Source: CAYYUA01 sp964542585 (GTDB lineage Bacteria > Bacteroidota > Bacteroidia > CAILMK01 > CAYYUA01). From it: a stretch of DNA of 10,388 nucleotides. Shown here in pieces: positions 7,869 to 10,388 of the stretch (position 1 is the first letter of the stretch; the number at the start of each line of letters is the position of its first letter). Location: assembly GCA_964542585.1 (NCBI GenBank), contig CAZIUI010000039.1, positions 1-10,388 on the forward strand, given 5' to 3'. Made by a program: the position numbers and the translations under genes. The notes beneath the pieces were generated by a model. That model saw nothing but the letters and a program-made list of their open reading frames with translations. It was not told the origin of the DNA and searched no databases.

Positions 7869-7909
7869 AAGTGCTAAGAAGCAGCCTTCCAAGCGCTTAG
7901 TTAGCACTT
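7869..7909 (-). other. Stem-loop between the Nudix-like and Nramp-like genes
   Basis: AAGTGCTAA (7869-7877) and TTAGCACTT (7901-7909) form a perfect 9-bp inverted repeat with a 23-base loop. The loop contains a GAAG/CTTC mini-stem and the palindrome AAGCGCTT. On the minus strand the structure covers the last codons and stop of the Nudix-like gene and part of the spacer. No U-run follows, so it is not a classical terminator. An mRNA processing or stability element that sets unequal expression of the two genes is a reasonable reading. Confidence 0.5.
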
Positions 7910-8562
7910 GTAGTGTCATCGGTGTAAGGCAGCACGCGCAGGGTCCCCAGTAGTTGGATAACCTCATTCAGGATCATGGCCGTTGGTCCCCAAATCCGGG
8001 CACCTTTAAAAGTGAAAAAAGCCGTTTTGGTGGTTCGGCCATCGGCCAGCGGTACTTCCATGGTTTGCCACTGTCGCTCCTCAAAAAGCGCGCTAAATGG
8101 AACCGGCACCAGCTCCTGAACAAGCTGCTGATCCGGCTCAAATGAAGGCTTTTCATCGGCTAAAAACAGGTAAGGAAAAACCTGAATGCGGCTATTGGGA
8201 ACATACAGGTCGGTTAGGGCGCCTATACCGGTTAACTGATCCGGTTTCACGCCAAGCTCTTGCATTAACGATTCTCTGGCAGCTTCTTCCGTGGTTTGCG
8301 CTTTTGGCTCATAACGAATCCCCGAAAAACCAATAGTACCCCCTTGGAGGGGGTTATGGTTATTTGCACGAGCGGTAAGTAACAGGTAAAAGGCATCCGC
8401 TTCCGGGTAGAATAGGATCCCAACTGCACCCTTTTGTGGGCGTTGCGGAGTTTCTGGATTATTGGGCGGGAGATCAGCGGCCATGGCTTCGTGGGCTGCT
8501 TTTCCCGGAAGGCCATTCTCCATTTTCTGTTTCAATGCCCGGGCTAATTCATTTACGGTCAT
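7897..8562 (-). CDS. Nudix-family protein, NudL/CoA-pyrophosphatase-like, with degenerate Nudix box
   Basis: The 221-residue protein has the layout of NudL-type coenzyme A pyrophosphatases. VGILFYPEADAFYLLLTAR at 47-65 is the core strand, and LTDLYVPNSRIQVFPY at 116-131 and the GARIWGPTAMIL end near 187-198 are typical of that group. The catalytic part is wrong, however. In the Nudix box Gx5Ex7REUxEExGU, aligned on Glu102-Leu-Gly-Val105, the Gly is Arg83, the first Glu is Gln89, the Arg-Glu pair is Glu-Ser and the first Glu of the EE pair is Gln101. The preceding FPGG-type motif is FSGI (79-82). Metal-dependent hydrolysis looks lost or strongly altered. I chose the ATG at 8562 because it opens a normal helix (MTVNELARALKQK); an ATG at 8592 would add ten residues. 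The gene sits between the outer-membrane protein and the transporters. Confidence 0.83.
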   Translation of the reverse strand: MTVNELARALKQKMENGLPGKAAHEAMAADLPPNNPETPQRPQKGAVGILFYPEADAFYLLLTARANNHNPLQGGTIGFSGIRYEPKAQTTEEAARESLMQELGVKPDQLTGIGALTDLYVPNSRIQVFPYLFLADEKPSFEPDQQLVQELVPVPFSALFEERQWQTMEVPLADGRTTKTAFFTFKGARIWGPTAMILNEVIQLLGTLRVLPYTDDTTSAN

Positions 8563-8631
8563 AAATCGAAGCTTTAAGGAATACCTTGTCAAAAGTTTAG
8601 CCCTCCCATTAAGTTTACAAGTAAAAACCGC

Positions 8632-9108
8632 TTAGAAAGTATACCGAACACTAAGTCCGGAATCCCACAAATAAATGTCCGGGTCTGTGAATTCAATAAA
8701 AGGCTTGATGTCTGCGCTCAGGGTAATGGGGATTTCAGAAAAGCAGTATTCCAGGCCGCCTATGCCATCAACGCCCAGGGCCGTTCCGGTATTAAAATCA
8801 TCATCCCGGTAAGGGGGGTCGTAGCCGTTGTCATAAAGGCCCACATGACCGCCTATGCCATAATACCAATAGAGGCCTTCAACTTCAAAAGCAGGTATGT
8901 GACGTTCATAAAGGCCTGTTATCCGAATCCCGTTTCCCTGAAAGCCAGCAATAAATTCCATTGCATCCTGATCACTCAGAAATTGTTTGTAGGTGATGCC
9001 GCTGGTAGCTCCGCCTCGTATCCCTAAGCCATGCTCATAGCTTTGCGCACTAACCTCCATTAGGCTGGTCATGCTTAGTAGGGCTACAAATGTTATAATT
9101 TTTTTCAT
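8632..9108 (-). CDS. Small outer-membrane beta-barrel protein
   Basis: This 158-residue protein starts with a clear signal peptide: MKK, a hydrophobic stretch at about 4-17, and VSA before Gln22. The mature part is rich in Gly, Tyr and Phe, has alternating strands such as GLGIRGGATSGITYKQFL, and ends in LSVRYTF. A terminal Phe at the end of an amphipathic strand is the usual signal for the outer-membrane assembly machinery. At about 137 mature residues it would make a barrel of roughly eight strands. The Asp-rich stretch near 93-107 (DNGYDPPYRDDDFN) could be an exposed loop. No enzymatic motif is visible, and the exact family is not recognised. It is the first gene of the minus-strand cluster, with 69 bp to the Nudix-like start, and has its own upstream -7 box. 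Confidence 0.83.
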   Translation of the reverse strand: MKKIITFVALLSMTSLMEVSAQSYEHGLGIRGGATSGITYKQFLSDQDAMEFIAGFQGNGIRITGLYERHIPAFEVEGLYWYYGIGGHVGLYDNGYDPPYRDDDFNTGTALGVDGIGGLEYCFSEIPITLSADIKPFIEFTDPDIYLWDSGLSVRYTF

Positions 9109-9123
9109 AAAATTTTGACCTTT

Positions 9124-9136
9124 TTACAAATTGTAA
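9124..9136. promoter_or_regulatory. 13-bp palindrome in the leader of the outer-membrane protein gene
   Basis: TTACAA-A-TTGTAA is a perfect dyad between the predicted promoter and the start codon at 9108. A position downstream of the transcription start would suit a repressor site or a leader hairpin. It lies in very AT-rich DNA, so chance is possible. Confidence 0.3.
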
Positions 9137-9154
9137 TAAAATATTAATACATAA

Positions 9155-9162
9155 CAAATATA
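9155..9162 (-). promoter_or_regulatory. Bacteroidota -7 box upstream of the outer-membrane protein gene
   Basis: Read on the minus strand this is TATATTTG, an exact match to TAnnTTTG, 46 bp upstream of the start codon at 9108. No TTTG is found at the right distance upstream, so only half of the promoter is supported. A weak AAGG lies about 10 bases before the ATG. Confidence 0.5.
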
Positions 9163-9300
9163 ATAAAAATTGCTTCGATGATCTGGCTTAATCTGAAAAC
9201 TTTTTCATCCCTTGTTAAACAAACCAAGCAAAAATTTTGTAAAGAGCGGGTTTGCGGCAAAACTAACGGACCGCTATCTACACCAGCTACCCAAAGCGAC

Positions 9301-9316
9301 CTCAATGGGTATTGAG
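9301..9316 (+). terminator. Hairpin CTCAAT-GGGT-ATTGAG with short T-run
   Basis: A perfect 6-bp stem with a 4-base loop is followed within a few bases by TTTT on the plus strand. It overlaps the stop of the doubtful 45-codon frame at 9178-9315. The stem is short and A/T-rich, and no established gene runs into it, so a terminator role is only a possibility. Confidence 0.25.
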
Positions 9317-9328
9317 ATGTTTTAAATC

Positions 9329-9655
9329 TTATCCTTTATTAAAAGGAGTCGGGGGCAATATAAGCTTTAAGCTCCCAACCAAGCCGTTTAAGAACTTAGG
9401 CCAGCAGCCTGGAGTTATAAAACATATTGCTAAGGAATCCCGTATTGAACTTTCAAGCATTCTCATGATCAATGGGCAAATCTTCCCATTTTCACCCTTG
9501 GCGTGCTGGACGAGCTTCCACCAGCCATGGGCCACAATCAACATTGGCAACAGTCCCCAACGCGCTTTCTGCTCAATGAGAATGTAAACCTTGGCGCTTT
9601 CGGTTATAGAGATATTCCGGTTGATATCCCGCATTATCTGTAAGATGTTTAGCAA
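9329..9655 (-). CDS. Doubtful hypothetical protein (108 aa)
   Basis: This frame has an ATG start and two mildly hydrophobic stretches (around WGLLPMLIVAHGWW and SLAICFITPG), but no motif I recognise. It ends in LPPTPFNKG, encoded by the small hairpin at 9332-9347. Peptide ends of that kind are often produced when a spurious frame runs through a dispersed Bacteroidota repeat. The opposite strand is also open for 91 codons (9312-9587), so open length alone is weak evidence. It could be a decayed gene or non-coding DNA. Confidence 0.25.
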   Translation of the reverse strand: MLNILQIMRDINRNISITESAKVYILIEQKARWGLLPMLIVAHGWWKLVQHAKGENGKICPLIMRMLESSIRDSLAICFITPGCWPKFLNGLVGSLKLILPPTPFNKG

Positions 9656-9725
9656 TATAAGACATTAGGCCTTTTAAGCAGAGAACGTTAATTTCGGTTA
9701 GGCAACATCCCTAAAAGAGCATATT

Positions 9726-10388
9726 GTGGGGTTCTTCTTTCGGCCGGGCTTCAACATTGGCCCGATTCGCTTAAACTTTAGTACAAAGGGTGTCGGGGCT
9801 TCCACCGGCAGCTCAGCGGCTCGCGTGGGTGTTAGTCCCGGCATGCGGCCATTTGTAGGAACCAGTGCAGGTGGGGCAGTCTACCGGAAATACCTGGATG
9901 AAGGCAGCGGATCCTCCGAAAAGCAGGCTAAGAAGGAGCAAACGACAGCCAGCCAGCCGGATGGTGAGGTACACTATTTTATCAATACAGGCAATACCTA
10001 TGAATCGCCCATTAAGCAGCCGGAAGTCCGAAAGGTTCAGCCACCTACACTCCCTAAGATGATCAATACCCCCGTTATCGGTGGACTGGTTTTAGGGGTG
10101 GTTTTATTCCTTATTTACCTGGCTTACCCCCTGAGTTTTGGCTTTTGGACCGGCATTGTGATCCTGGGAGGCAGTATTAGTAAACCGATCTATGAAAAGG
10201 TATACAATGAGCGCGCTAAGAAACAATTGGAAGCCCTGAAAAATCAGTTGGACAATGATCCGCCTTTAAACACGATCCCCAACAAGTTTAAGGAAAATCA
10301 ACTACCTGATCAGCAGGCCTATTGGCGGGATCTATGGTTTTACATTTACCTGATAAGCGCTTACATGGAAGGCCGGATAACCCTTACA
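9726..10388 (+). CDS. DUF4236-type membrane protein (partial, C-terminus off the window)
   Basis: The frame is open from the stop at 9699-9701 to the window end. The GTG at 9726 is the likely start: it gives VGFFFRPGFNIGPIRLNFS, matching the family's MGFxFRxxxxxGxxRLNxS opening, and AAAAGAG just upstream could act as a ribosome site. No in-frame ATG lies between the stop and this motif. Residues 1-55 are the Gly/Ser/Val-rich DUF4236 module (KGVGASTG at 21-28, VGTSAGGAVYR at 44-54). A polar, Lys/Gln-rich linker runs over about 56-112. Two membrane segments follow at about 117-135 and 138-151, and then a basic, helical, possibly coiled-coil stretch at 154-177. The 221 residues seen do not reach the end. 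DUF4236 is a domain of unknown function, found in phage-related, mobile and chromosomal contexts, so a role cannot be given. Confidence 0.85.
   Translation, partial: MGFFFRPGFNIGPIRLNFSTKGVGASTGSSAARVGVSPGMRPFVGTSAGGAVYRKYLDEGSGSSEKQAKKEQTTASQPDGEVHYFINTGNTYESPIKQPEVRKVQPPTLPKMINTPVIGGLVLGVVLFLIYLAYPLSFGFWTGIVILGGSISKPIYEKVYNERAKKQLEALKNQLDNDPPLNTIPNKFKENQLPDQQAYWRDLWFYIYLISAYMEGRITLT

Larger units (their letters stand above)
9163..9725. other. Poorly coding region with two small hairpins
   Basis: No recognised gene lies here. A 45-codon plus-strand frame (9178-9315) starts in the divergent AT-rich promoter area, and a 108-codon minus-strand frame (9329-9655) is listed separately; neither resembles a known family. 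Two hairpins sit side by side: CTCAAT-GGGT-ATTGAG (9301-9316), followed closely by TTTT, and TCCTTT-ATTA-AAAGGA (9332-9347). The area could be a degraded gene, a dispersed repeat or a regulatory spacer before the DUF4236 gene. Confidence 0.5.

Noticed and set aside
8340..8354. Hairpin-like CCCCC-TTGGA-GGGGG sequence
   Set aside because: It lies within the Nudix-like coding frame and encodes part of the NPLQGG segment; no regulatory context.

Overview
The window looks like a draft-assembly piece of a Bacteroidota chromosome, plausibly from the Cytophagia or a relative. Three things point there: a very long secreted protein built from a DUF7948-type N-terminal domain, SBBP-type propeller repeats and a right-handed beta-helix; a promoter matching the Bacteroidota TTTG-N19-TAnnTTTG pattern; and mostly weak or absent Shine-Dalgarno sequences. 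I see no rRNA, tRNA, CRISPR array or intact insertion sequence.

Layout from left to right. Positions 1-3401 (minus) hold the first 1134 residues or so of the giant surface/secreted protein. Its C-terminus lies outside the window, and its reading frame is broken at a run of seven G just after the signal peptide. Positions 3402-3830 are a gene-free stretch carrying its promoter and some imperfect direct repeats. Positions 3831-4448 (minus) encode a 205-residue secreted protein of unknown family. Divergent from it, 4531-5075 (plus) encodes a RidA enamine/imine deaminase. That gene is interrupted by 100 N flanked by an identical 55-bp sequence on both sides. This is almost certainly an unmerged contig overlap, and collapsing it restores a normal 129-residue protein.

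Positions 5081-9108 are a minus-strand cluster transcribed in this order: a small outer-membrane beta-barrel, a Nudix-family protein with a badly degenerate Nudix box, an Nramp-fold transporter lacking both signature metal-binding motifs, and a PutP-like sodium/solute symporter. The two transporters are 14 bp apart and almost surely co-transcribed. A 9-bp inverted repeat spans the Nudix stop codon and the gap to the Nramp-like gene. Positions 9163-9725 are poorly coding and contain two small hairpins and a doubtful ORF. Positions 9726-10388 (plus) are the start of a DUF4236-type membrane protein that runs off the window.

The best candidate for new biology is the Nudix-like/Nramp-like/symporter cluster. 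Both the hydrolase and the Nramp-fold transporter keep the fold but have lost the residues that define the textbook activity. Apart from the likely operon, the genes do not form an obvious single pathway. The RidA gap and possibly the poly-G frameshift are assembly or sequencing issues that should be settled before any biological reading.
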